From Sulfurovaceae bacterium (GTDB lineage: Bacteria > Campylobacterota > Campylobacteria > Campylobacterales > Sulfurovaceae), in assembly GCA_029933395.1 (NCBI GenBank), contig JAOZOG010000083.1:1-8668 (forward strand): a stretch of DNA of 8,668 nt. Reading direction: 5' to 3'. Below the pieces are notes generated by a model. That model searched no databases, was not told where the DNA came from, and worked only from the letters and a program-made list of their open reading frames with translations. The position numbers were made by a program, and so were the translations under genes. Below are positions 1 through 6,165 of the stretch, piece after piece (the first letter of the stretch is position 1; each line of letters starts with the position of its first letter).

Positions 1-110
1 ACTTTAGAAAATTTCTCATACTCAATATTTTCGCTTCTATTCTTTGGGGGTTGGTGGTTGGATTGCTGAGTTATTATTTTTCGGCAGTGGTGCGGGGGTG
101 GTTCAGCTAA
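1..110 (+). CDS. 3' end of a membrane protein, possibly DedA family (partial)
   Basis: The third frame from base 3 is open from the window edge to a TAA at 108-110, giving 35 residues. It reads as one hydrophobic helix: RKFLILNIFASILWG, then LVVGLLSYYFSAVV, then a short RGWFS end. The start lies outside the window. The pattern of a basic, aromatic approach, an Asn at the head of the helix, a Trp in its middle and a Gly/Tyr-rich end resembles the last membrane helix of DedA/SNARE-associated integral membrane proteins. That similarity is from memory of the family pattern, so the family call is tentative, while a membrane-protein C-terminus is better supported. The gene runs towards aspC. The other two plus frames stop at 67-69 and at 5-7. 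Confidence 0.5.
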   Translation, partial: FRKFLILNIFASILWGLVVGLLSYYFSAVVRGWFS

Positions 111-152
111 TACTGTAGATGGTGGTGGATTTCATTCATCCTGCGATAATCC

Positions 153-178
153 GTAGGTCGGGGTCCCCTGACTCCGAC
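153..178 (+). repeat. REP-like hairpin 1 (GTAGGTCGG head)
   Basis: A GTAG head at 153-156 is followed by a stem pairing 157-165 with 170-178, nine pairs including one G-T, with a four-base CCCT loop. It is the inverted, slightly diverged partner of the hairpin at 263-288. Confidence 0.6.
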
Positions 179-200
179 AAAGACAGATATAGCTTCCCCG

Positions 201-236
201 AAAAAACCGTAGCGTGGGCAGGAATGCCCACGCTAC
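201..236 (-). terminator. Probable intrinsic terminator of the minus-strand aspC unit
   Basis: Read on the minus strand, the perfect 12-bp stem at 209-236 is followed after two bases by a run of six T (plus-strand A at 201-206). This is the classic stem plus U-tract form. It lies 82 bp beyond the aspC stop. On the plus strand no T run follows the stem, so termination there is less likely. Confidence 0.6.
209..236. repeat. REP-like hairpin 2, perfect palindrome GTAGCGTGGGCA
   Basis: GTAGCGTGGGCA at 209-220 pairs perfectly with 225-236 across a GGAA loop, giving a 12-bp stem with GTAG at both 5' ends. The core (CGTGGGCA) differs from the GTCGGAGTG core of the flanking pair, so it looks like a second REP family nested inside the first. 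Confidence 0.6.
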
Positions 237-262
237 AAATCAATCTGCTGCATGTTGTGGGT

Positions 263-288
263 GTCGGAGTGGGGGCACTCCGACCTAC
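263..288 (-). repeat. REP-like hairpin 3 (inverted copy of hairpin 1)
   Basis: GTCGGAGTG at 263-271 pairs perfectly with CACTCCGAC at 276-284 around a GGGG loop. On the minus strand the element starts with GTAGGTCGG, placing its GTAG head at 285-288. Confidence 0.6.
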
Positions 289-317
289 GAATGAGAAGGT
301 GGAATTTTTTCCGAAAG

Positions 318-1490
318 TTATCTCTGCAATTTCTTCACAAACTTCTCAATCCGGCGGACACCTTCACGGATCGTGATGATATCTGTTGCGTAAGAGAATC
401 GGAAATATCCTTCGCTGCCAAATCCGATTCCCGGAACGACAGCGACACCGGTTTCGCTGAGGAGGTCTTTGCAGAACTGGATGGAGTCGTTGCTGACATC
501 TTTGATGTTGACAAAGAGGTAGAAGGCACCCTGGGGCTTGATGACGCTGAGGCCGTCGATGGCATTGAAGAGTTCATATGCCTCTTTGGATCTGGACTCG
601 AATGCCTGTCGCATCGTTTCGATTTCGTCATCCACTTCACCATCGAGGGCAGGTATCGCTGCTTTTTGGGTGATGGAGTTGATATTGGAGGTACTCTGGC
701 TCTGGAGCTTGTTCATCACGGAGATCAGCTCGTTTTTGGGTGAGGCGAGGTAGCCGAAGCGCCAGCCTGTCATCGCAACGGATTTGCTCAGGCCGTTGAT
801 CGTGACCGTGCGCTGAAACATATCTTCGCTGACACTTGCTGTAGCGACGAATTCATTGTCGCCAAAGATCAGCTTTTCGTACATCTCGTCACTGGCTATC
901 AGGATATCGGTACCCTTGAGGACTTCGCCGATCGCCAGGAGGTCCTCTCTGCTGTAGATCGAACCGGTAGGATTGGAGGGTGAGTTGAGAATCAGCACTT
1001 TGGTTTTCGGCGTGATCGCCTCTTTGAGTTGATCGGCTGTGATTTTGAAGTCATTCATATCGTTGGTTTCGATGACGACTGGAATACCACCGCAGTATTT
1101 GACCTGCTCAGGATAGGTGACCCAGTAGGGTGCGGGGATGATGACTTCGTCACCTTCATCGATCAGGGCCTGGAAAAGATTGAAAAGCGAATGCTTGGCA
1201 CCGTTGCTGACGATGATCTGGTTTGTTTCGTAGTGGAGCCCATTTTCTCTTTTGAGTTTCCCCTGGACCGCCTCGAGAAGTTCCGGGATACCCGGTACGG
1301 CAGTGTAGCGTGTAAAACCTTCGTTGATCGCTTTGATCGCCTCATCTTTGATACGCTGCGGTGTACCGAAATCCGGTTCGCCTGCTGAAAAACTGAGGAT
1401 ATCTTTGCCCTGCTCTTTGAGCTCTCTCGCCAGTGATGAGATGGCGATAGTCAGGGAGGGTGAGAGTGTCTGGATACGTTTGGATAGCAT
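318..1490 (-). CDS. aspC: Class I PLP aminotransferase, aspartate aminotransferase type
   Basis: This cytoplasmic enzyme moves the amino group between aspartate and 2-oxoglutarate (to oxaloacetate and glutamate). The 390 residues are the normal length for subgroup I-gamma aspartate aminotransferases. Visible motifs are GEPD at 37-40, NPTG at 173-176, Asp201 in ASDEMY (contacts the PLP ring nitrogen), the Schiff-base lysine Lys236 in GLSKS followed by MTGWRFGY, and Arg364 in YFRFSYA, which fits the arginine binding the substrate alpha-carboxylate. The ATG is preceded by AAAGG with a 7-base spacer. It lies 92 bp after cysE and has a candidate -10 of its own, so it may be transcribed both alone and from the speA-cysE unit. 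Members of this subgroup often also accept prephenate or other amino acids; sequence alone does not decide the substrate, and aspB is an equally common name. Confidence 0.9.
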   Translation of the reverse strand: MLSKRIQTLSPSLTIAISSLARELKEQGKDILSFSAGEPDFGTPQRIKDEAIKAINEGFTRYTAVPGIPELLEAVQGKLKRENGLHYETNQIIVSNGAKHSLFNLFQALIDEGDEVIIPAPYWVTYPEQVKYCGGIPVVIETNDMNDFKITADQLKEAITPKTKVLILNSPSNPTGSIYSREDLLAIGEVLKGTDILIASDEMYEKLIFGDNEFVATASVSEDMFQRTVTINGLSKSVAMTGWRFGYLASPKNELISVMNKLQSQSTSNINSITQKAAIPALDGEVDDEIETMRQAFESRSKEAYELFNAIDGLSVIKPQGAFYLFVNIKDVSNDSIQFCKDLLSETGVAVVPGIGFGSEGYFRFSYATDIITIREGVRRIEKFVKKLQR

Positions 1491-1517
1491 ATAAAAACCT
1501 TTGTAAAAAATTTAATG

Positions 1518-1523
1518 ATTATA
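1518..1523 (-). promoter_or_regulatory. Candidate -10 box of aspC
   Basis: A perfect TATAAT on the minus strand, with AT-rich sequence between it and the start codon and an AAAGG ribosome site at 1498-1502. The expected transcript start is near 1511, giving a leader of about 20 bases. No -35 hexamer is evident at 16-18 bp, which is common for Campylobacterota promoters. Confidence 0.5.
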
Positions 1524-1545
1524 CACTGTTAAAGTTGGAAATCAG

Positions 1546-1586
1546 TTGAGAAATCCACGGTATAGGCCGAAGCCCGCTTTTCTCAA
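1546..1586 (-). other. Hairpin overlapping the end of cysE
   Basis: TTGAGAAA at 1546-1553 pairs perfectly with TTTCTCAA at 1579-1586. On the minus strand the enclosed sequence contains a small GGGC-TTCG-GCCT stem-loop. The dyad overlaps the cysE TGA at 1583-1585. No T run follows, so it is not a canonical intrinsic terminator; it could protect the 3' end of the upstream message or attenuate read-through into aspC. Confidence 0.35.
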
Positions 1587-2284
1587 TCCATTGATTTAAT
1601 GAAGGCATCGTATATTTCCGAAAGTTCGGAATCCTCTTTCTCCATCGAGAGGGTATCTCCGGTTTTGACGGCATGCTCAAGCACGGCAATACGCTTGACC
1701 AGGTACTCGAAGATCTCTTTATTGATATCGGGAATCTTGTTGTGACTGAGCGGTGCCTTGTCGAACCCTCTCTGGATGACACGGGCCGGGATGCCGATGG
1801 CGGTAGAGTCCGGCGGCACATCTTTGACGACGACGGAATTTGCGCCGACTTTGGTGTTTGCACCGATCGTGATATTGCCGAGGATTTTCGCCCCTGCGCC
1901 GATGACGACATTGTTTTCGAGTGTCGGGTGGCGTTTTCCCTGAGTGAGGCTGACACCGCCCAGGGTGACCTGCTGATAGATCAGCACATCGTCGCCGATG
2001 ATTGTCGTCTCTCCGATCACGACACCGACACCATGGTCGATAAAGACCCGACGTCCTATCTGTGCGGCAGGGTGGATGTCGATTGTCGTGAGCAGTTGCC
2101 CCAGGCCTGAAATGAAACGGGGAAGAAAACGTAACCCTTTTTGGTAGAGCCAGTGGGAGTGGCGATAGAAGAAGAGTGCCCAGAGACCCGGGTAGTTAAA
2201 AAAGAGTTCGAAAGTCGAATGAAGTGCAGGGTCGTTGCGCTTGACATTGAGAAAATCTTCTTTGATATAACCATAGAGCGTCAC
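1583..2284 (-). CDS. cysE: Serine O-acetyltransferase
   Basis: It acetylates L-serine with acetyl-CoA to O-acetylserine, the committed step of cysteine synthesis in the cytoplasm. At 233 residues it is the short form, lacking much of the N-terminal extension of the 273-residue E. coli protein. Residues 1-60 are the helical SAT domain; about 70-165 show the hexapeptide repeats of a left-handed beta helix (IGRRVFIDHG, VVIGETTIIG, VVIGAGAKILG, ITIGANTKVGANS). By position, Asp69 and His84 match the Asp-His catalytic pair and His119 (in KRHP) the second active-site His. The start is GTG: AAGGA at 2291-2295 lies 6 bases upstream, and MTLYGYIKEDF begins the conserved domain. It starts 11 bp after the speA stop, so the two are probably translated from one message. 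The C-terminus ends in Asp, not the Ile that docks into cysteine synthase in the classical complex. Confidence 0.92.
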   Translation of the reverse strand: MTLYGYIKEDFLNVKRNDPALHSTFELFFNYPGLWALFFYRHSHWLYQKGLRFLPRFISGLGQLLTTIDIHPAAQIGRRVFIDHGVGVVIGETTIIGDDVLIYQQVTLGGVSLTQGKRHPTLENNVVIGAGAKILGNITIGANTKVGANSVVVKDVPPDSTAIGIPARVIQRGFDKAPLSHNKIPDINKEIFEYLVKRIAVLEHAVKTGDTLSMEKEDSELSEIYDAFIKSMD

Positions 2285-2290
2285 ACTGTT

Positions 2291-2295
2291 TCCTT
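2291..2295 (-). promoter_or_regulatory. Ribosome binding site deciding the GTG start of cysE
   Basis: AAGGA on the minus strand, six bases before the GTG at 2284-2282 and immediately after the speA stop (2298-2296). It is the best Shine-Dalgarno match near the start of the conserved protein. Confidence 0.6.
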
Positions 2296-4173
2296 CTATT
2301 TGTTGATTTCCCGGATTTCCCGGCTTGCTTGAATCGTCTTAAGATAGCTATTTTCGCTTAAATAGAGGTAAAGCTTGCCCAGAAGGATCTTCTTCTCCTC
2401 TTCGTTGATGAAAGAGGAGGCTTCTATTTTCTGCTTGAGCGATTTGTCTATCTTGCCGGTGTCATAGTCAAGATCATCGAGAATATCCATCAGGTTCTGT
2501 GCTTCGATGAGCTGATCGAGATGCATTTTTCCCGCTTCGTCAAATGAGACGACGACTTCGGTAGGGTGTGTGAAGAGGTTGTGTTTCATCCCCAGCACCT
2601 CCTGGTAGGCACCCGTCAGAAAAAAAGCGAGGAAATATTCATCTTTCGTGACATCGATATCATGCAGATAGAGTGGCAGATTGGGATCAAATCCGATCTC
2701 TCCGTCACTGTCGCAGGTGATATCCCAGAGGCTTGCCGGCCTGGAGGGTTTCGTATCGAGACGGTCGAGAGGCATCACAGGAAAATGCTGTGACAAGCCC
2801 CAAAAGTCGGGGAGTGACTCGAAAGCCGAGAAGTTGACAAGATATTTCTCCTGGATACGGTTCTGGAGGCGCTTGAGCTCGTCGGTATCTTCGTTTTTGA
2901 GCAGCAGAATGGCTTTTTTTATGATGAGATTGACCAGGATCTCGGTATTGGAGCGGTCTTCCAGGTCGATATAGCCCAGGTCAAAGAGGGTCAGCAGCGA
3001 TTCCATATGATCGAGGGCATCATGGAGGTACTCCCGTGCATTGTTGCGGTTGATCGTCCCGATAAGATCATAAAGCTCCTCTATCAGCGGCGGATTGCTC
3101 TCTTTGGGGCGGAGACTCTTTTCGTGGTACTCCTGTGAGAAGAGCTCCAGAACCGGAGCGACCAGCACCGAGTGGCTTGCGGCGATATAGCGGCCCGATT
3201 CAGTGAAGATATCCGGCGACTCCACTCCTTTGCTTTTGGCGATCTCCTGCATCAGGTAGACGACATCGTTGGCAAACTCTTTGAGTGAGTAGTTGCGATC
3301 CTGTGTATGGCTGTGCTGGCTGTATTCGACCGCCAATCCTCCTCCGATATTGATCGCAGTGAGGGCAGATGCACCTCTTTTTTTCAAGTCAGCATAGATA
3401 TTGCCTGCTTCGCGAAGTGCTTTTTTGAGAGGAGCGATGTCGCTCATTTGAGATCCAATATGGAAATGGACCATCGAGAACTGCCCGAGGATATCATTTT
3501 GCTGCATCAGTTCGAAGGCCTCGAGCAGTTCGGTTGAGGTCAAGCCGAACTTCGAGCTGTAGCCGCCGCTTTTGGCCCATGTACCGATACCCGAGCTGTG
3601 CAGACGGATACGTGTACCGATTTTGGGTGCGATAGAGGGATCGTTGCCTTGATTGAACTCCTGATGAACTTCGATGATCGTTTGTAGCTCCCCCAGTCCT
3701 TCGATCGTGACTGTGATATCGTGCCCCATCTTTGCCGCGATGAAGCAGAGTGCGATCATCTCCCGGTCCTTGAATCCATTGACTGTGATGGGGGCACCGA
3801 TGGGTGTTTCGGACATCGCGATGATCAGTTCGGCTTTGCTGCCTGCCTCCAGCCCATAACCATACGGTGCAGCGACTTGCATCAAAGCGTGGATAAAGTT
3901 GGGGTATTGATTGACCTTGAGTGGAAAAACTGCACGGAAACCCCCCTCATATTCAAACGTTTTCATCGCAGAATAAAATGCATCGAAGAGTGTCGAAATC
4001 TGCTTGTCGATGAGGTGGGGGAAGCGAAGTAGAAGCGGGCCCTTGTAGCCTCTCTCCCGTATCTGCCGGGTGATCTCCAGTAGAGAGGGCCGGTCGGCGT
4101 AATTGAGTGCCAGTTGCCCCTCCCTGATCAGAAAATTGTCATCTCCCCAACTCTCCAGCCCAAAATCCTTCAT
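2296..4173 (-). CDS. speA: Biosynthetic arginine decarboxylase
   Basis: This PLP enzyme converts arginine to agmatine and CO2, the entry to polyamine synthesis by the agmatine route. It belongs to the alanine-racemase-fold (group IV) decarboxylases, and 625 residues is normal for SpeA. Visible motifs are the PLP lysine Lys86 in VFPLKVNQ, HFHIGSQ at 236-242, the glycine loop INIGGGLAVEY around 275-284, ESGR at 325-328, and the C-terminal active-site cysteine Cys487 in WDITCDSDG, followed by LTGAYQE at 519-525. Arginine decarboxylases of this type carry an inserted helical bundle and a C-terminal extension, which fit about 350-460 and 560-625. The ATG follows a G-rich TTGGGG, a weak ribosome site, and a TATACT -10. 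It is the first gene of the minus-strand unit and is followed closely by cysE. Lysine or diaminopimelate decarboxylases are shorter and lack this C-terminal region. Confidence 0.95.
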   Translation of the reverse strand: MKDFGLESWGDDNFLIREGQLALNYADRPSLLEITRQIRERGYKGPLLLRFPHLIDKQISTLFDAFYSAMKTFEYEGGFRAVFPLKVNQYPNFIHALMQVAAPYGYGLEAGSKAELIIAMSETPIGAPITVNGFKDREMIALCFIAAKMGHDITVTIEGLGELQTIIEVHQEFNQGNDPSIAPKIGTRIRLHSSGIGTWAKSGGYSSKFGLTSTELLEAFELMQQNDILGQFSMVHFHIGSQMSDIAPLKKALREAGNIYADLKKRGASALTAINIGGGLAVEYSQHSHTQDRNYSLKEFANDVVYLMQEIAKSKGVESPDIFTESGRYIAASHSVLVAPVLELFSQEYHEKSLRPKESNPPLIEELYDLIGTINRNNAREYLHDALDHMESLLTLFDLGYIDLEDRSNTEILVNLIIKKAILLLKNEDTDELKRLQNRIQEKYLVNFSAFESLPDFWGLSQHFPVMPLDRLDTKPSRPASLWDITCDSDGEIGFDPNLPLYLHDIDVTKDEYFLAFFLTGAYQEVLGMKHNLFTHPTEVVVSFDEAGKMHLDQLIEAQNLMDILDDLDYDTGKIDKSLKQKIEASSFINEEEKKILLGKLYLYLSENSYLKTIQASREIREINK

Positions 4174-4196
4174 TAGATATCCCCAATTTTTTTGAC

Positions 4197-4202
4197 AGTA
4201 TA
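4197..4202 (-). promoter_or_regulatory. Candidate -10 box of speA-cysE
   Basis: TATACT on the minus strand, 23 bp before the speA ATG, giving a leader of roughly 17 bases. The preceding bases match those before the aspC -10: both read AGTGTATA. No -35 match is evident. Confidence 0.45.
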
Positions 4203-4205
4203 CAC

Positions 4206-4233
4206 TATCCGGCCTATAGAATAATCCCGGATA
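4206..4233. promoter_or_regulatory. Inverted repeat TATCCGG-N14-CCGGATA, possible operator
   Basis: TATCCGG at 4206-4212 is matched perfectly by CCGGATA at 4227-4233. The dyad lies just upstream of the speA -10 and between the two divergent promoters, where a shared regulator could bind. Two 7-bp arms can arise by chance, so the role is inferred. Confidence 0.3.
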
Positions 4234-4235
4234 AT

Positions 4236-4248
4236 CTCACTTTGTGAG
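4236..4248. promoter_or_regulatory. Palindrome CTCAC-TTT-GTGAG, possible operator
   Basis: A perfect 5-bp dyad with a 3-base centre, lying at about -35 to -23 relative to the transcript start predicted for the mla unit, where a -35 hexamer would otherwise be expected. Confidence 0.3.
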
Positions 4249-4257
4249 TGGCTTGGG

Positions 4258-4263
4258 TATAAT
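4258..4263 (+). promoter_or_regulatory. Candidate -10 box of the mla unit (predicts a leaderless message)
   Basis: A perfect TATAAT ends 7 bases before the ATG at 4271, so transcription would start at or next to the start codon. There is no Shine-Dalgarno sequence before that ATG. Weaker alternatives further upstream are GATAAT at 4230-4235 and AATAAT at 4220-4225. Confidence 0.5.
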
Positions 4264-4270
4264 CTTTTTT

Positions 4271-5377
4271 ATGAATCACACCTATTTGCATCTTGAAACG
4301 CATGCCGATCAAACCGTTATTCACGCAGTAGGTGAGTGGACACTCTACAATGAGCCTGTGATAGAGAAAGCATTGGCAAAAATCCAACCCGGACAAAAGA
4401 TTATTTGGGACTTTTCAGATATAGAGTCCTTTGACAGTGCCGGCGTACTGCTTTTTATGCGTTATTATGAAAAATTCAAAACCCAGTGTGATGTCAAAAT
4501 AACTGGCTACTCAGAAGAGCAGGAGCGTATGTATCGCCTTTTGCTGAAGCACAGGATCAAAGAGGCGATTCCCGAACGCAGCGAGGGATTCTTCTACCGA
4601 ATGGGCAAATCGGTTTATGCCGGCTATCAAGTCTTTTTGCAGTTTCTGGATTTTACCGGGCATATACTTGTCTCCTTCCTGCGCTATTTTGTCCAGCCCA
4701 GAAATTTCCGCTATAAAGAGATCACCTATCATATCGAGCGGTCTGGAGCAAGTGCGATGCTGATTATTGCATTGACCTCGTTTCTGGTAGGGATGGTGAT
4801 CTCTTATCAGAGTGCGGTGGAGCTGGCTAAATTCGGGGCGGATATCTTTATCGTTGATCTGGCAGGAATCTCTATCACCAGAGAGTTGGCACCGCTGATT
4901 ACCGCGATCGTCGTGGCGGGCCGCAGCGGCTCTGCCTATACCGCGCAGATCGGTGCGATGAAGATTACCGAAGAGATCTCTGCGATGCGAACGATGGGAT
5001 TCGACCCCTTCTACTTTCTCATTCTGCCCCGTACAATCGCCCTGATGATCGCATTGCCACTCTTGATCTTTTTTGCTGATATCGTAGGCATTATGGGGAG
5101 TATGTTCGCTGCCAGTCTGGAGTTGAATATCTCTTATGGTCAGTTTATCGATCGCCTGCAGGAGGTTCTTTCGGTCAAGCATTTTTGGATTGGGATTATC
5201 AAAGGGCCATTTTTTGCGATGTTGATTGCGATGATCGGGTGCTTCCGGGGTCTATTGGTGACAGATGATACGGAGAGTATCGGATACCAGACGACTGCCA
5301 GTGTCGTCAACTCCATCTTTTTTGTGATCGCCTGTGATGCACTCTTCTCCGTGATCCTGACAGAGTGGGGTATCTGA
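4271..5377 (+). CDS. mlaE: STAS-MlaE fusion: MCE-type ABC lipid transporter permease
   Basis: This is the inner-membrane permease of an MCE-type phospholipid transporter. From the ATG at 4271 it is 368 residues, about 100 longer than E. coli MlaE, because a STAS domain (about 1-100) is fused to the front. In E. coli that part is the separate protein MlaB, which stabilises the ATPase. The STAS motif FDSAG is at 54-58, Ser56 standing at the phosphorylatable Ser/Thr position of the fold. The MlaE domain follows from about 130, with ERSGASA at 156-162, the family signature RELAPLITAIVVAGRSGSA at 204-222, GAMKITEEISAM at 228-239 and GCFRGL at 323-328. Hydrophobic segments lie near 161-180, 200-217, 247-279, 305-328 and 343-364. 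A GTG at 4244 would add nine residues but has no better ribosome site and would lie upstream of the strong -10. The stop overlaps the mlaF start by one base. Confidence 0.9.
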   Translation: MNHTYLHLETHADQTVIHAVGEWTLYNEPVIEKALAKIQPGQKIIWDFSDIESFDSAGVLLFMRYYEKFKTQCDVKITGYSEEQERMYRLLLKHRIKEAIPERSEGFFYRMGKSVYAGYQVFLQFLDFTGHILVSFLRYFVQPRNFRYKEITYHIERSGASAMLIIALTSFLVGMVISYQSAVELAKFGADIFIVDLAGISITRELAPLITAIVVAGRSGSAYTAQIGAMKITEEISAMRTMGFDPFYFLILPRTIALMIALPLLIFFADIVGIMGSMFAASLELNISYGQFIDRLQEVLSVKHFWIGIIKGPFFAMLIAMIGCFRGLLVTDDTESIGYQTTASVVNSIFFVIACDALFSVILTEWGI

Positions 5378-6165
5378 TGCCAGGTATGCAGAAAGTTATA
5401 GAGGCGAAAGATATCGTAACCAGTTTCGGGGAGACGGTGATTCACGACAGACTTTCACTCTTTGTCAACAAGGGGGAGATTTATGGCATTCTGGGGGAGA
5501 GCGGCGCAGGAAAAACACTGCTGCTCAAAGAGATGATTATGCTTCTGAAACCGACGGCAGGAGAGATGTGGGTATTGGGGCACAAGCTTTCGGAGATCGG
5601 ATACCAGGATGCGCAGATGCTGCGCCGCCAGTGGGGTGTGCTCTTTCAGTTTGGCGCGCTTTTTACCTCATTGACCGTCGCCGAAAATATCGCACTGCAG
5701 CTCAAGGAGTATACCCATATCGACCCGAGAATGTGTGACGAGATCGTCAAAACCAAGATCAGCATGGTAGGGCTGCCTGCTCGGGCCGGCGCACTCTATC
5801 CGTCTGAATTGAGCGGCGGGATGATCAAGCGGGCAGCACTGGCAAGAGCGCTGGCGATGGACCCCAAACTTCTTTTTCTCGATGAGCCGACTTCGGGCCT
5901 GGATCCCATCGGGGCACGAAACTTCGATGCCCTGATCTTGGAGCTTCGTGAACTTCTGGGTGTCACAGTCGTGATGATTACACACGATCTCGACTCGATC
6001 TATTCGATCGTCGATCGATTTTCAGTTTTGGCAGATAAACACGTCGTTGCAGAAGGAACTTTGGAAAATGTGTTACAATCCGATCATCCTTTTGTCGAAA
6101 AGTTCTTCAAAAATGAATACGCAAAAAAAAGATTGGAAAAGAGAGTAGAGGCTGATGTACAGTAA
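5377..6165 (+). CDS. mlaF: MlaF: ATP-binding protein of the MCE-type lipid transporter
   Basis: The cytoplasmic ATPase that powers the MlaE permease; 262 residues from the ATG at 5377. Motifs in order: Walker A GESGAGKT at 40-47, Q-loop Gln91 in LFQFGALF, signature LSGGM at 145-149, Walker B LLFLDE at 165-170, D-loop SGLDP at 173-177 and switch His203 in ITHD. FQFGALF and the signature LSGGMIKRAALARALA are typical of the MlaF/Ttg2A branch. A charged tail (about 240-262) extends past the ATPase core; in MlaF such a tail contacts the STAS partner. The chosen start shares its A with the mlaE stop (TGATG), with GGGG upstream. An in-frame GTG at 5365 and an ATG at 5386 are alternatives that change only a few residues. 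The last codons overlap mlaD by 11 bp. An A8 run at 6123-6130 lies in the tail. Confidence 0.92.
   Translation: MPGMQKVIEAKDIVTSFGETVIHDRLSLFVNKGEIYGILGESGAGKTLLLKEMIMLLKPTAGEMWVLGHKLSEIGYQDAQMLRRQWGVLFQFGALFTSLTVAENIALQLKEYTHIDPRMCDEIVKTKISMVGLPARAGALYPSELSGGMIKRAALARALAMDPKLLFLDEPTSGLDPIGARNFDALILELRELLGVTVVMITHDLDSIYSIVDRFSVLADKHVVAEGTLENVLQSDHPFVEKFFKNEYAKKRLEKRVEADVQ

Larger units (their letters stand above)
152..289. repeat. REPIN/BIME-like composite: inverted REP pair around a third palindrome
   Basis: The outer ends are inverted copies: CGTAGGTCGG at 152-161 and CCGACCTACG at 280-289 match perfectly over 10 bp, and 12 of 13 bp if extended inwards. Each end is the head of a hairpin (153-178 and 263-288), and a third hairpin (209-236) sits between them. 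All three begin with the tetranucleotide GTAG, the head signature of REP sequences mobilised by RAYT (TnpA-REP, HUH/Y1) enzymes. Paired inverted REPs between convergent genes are the usual setting of REPINs. The RAYT gene is not in the window. Calling this a REPIN is inference from structure; genome copy number would settle it. Confidence 0.6.
111..317. other. Convergent intergenic region with clustered hairpins
   Basis: This gap separates two genes pointing at each other, so it is expected to hold terminators rather than promoters. Bases 111-152 and 289-317 show nothing I can name apart from a small GGAA/TTCC dyad at 301-312. The middle carries three strong hairpins, listed separately. No convincing coding frame crosses the region; the short open frames through it run over the hairpins. 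Confidence 0.7.
4174..4270. promoter_or_regulatory. Divergent promoter region between speA and the mla unit
   Basis: This 97-bp gap must drive both directions. It holds a minus-strand TATACT (4197-4202), a plus-strand TATAAT (4258-4263), an inverted repeat between them (4206-4233) and a small palindrome (4236-4248). No gene is seen in it. Confidence 0.6.

Noticed and set aside
252..743. A 163-codon plus-strand open frame running from the repeat region into aspC
   Set aside because: It is antisense to the conserved C-terminal part of the aminotransferase, and its start lies next to a hairpin with no ribosome site.
4244..4270. GTG at 4244 as the start of mlaE
   Set aside because: It would add nine residues outside the STAS domain, has no ribosome site, and lies upstream of the best -10; the ATG at 4271 fits better.
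4511..5182. A 223-codon open frame on the minus strand
   Set aside because: It is antisense to the conserved MlaE core and its product is rich in Asp, His, Gln and Arg with no family pattern, typical of a shadow of a membrane-protein gene.
6123..6130. A8 run in the mlaF tail as a phase-variation or programmed-frameshift site
   Set aside because: It encodes an ordinary AKKR stretch in frame, the tail is variable, and nothing downstream suggests a useful alternative frame. An eight-base run is weak evidence.
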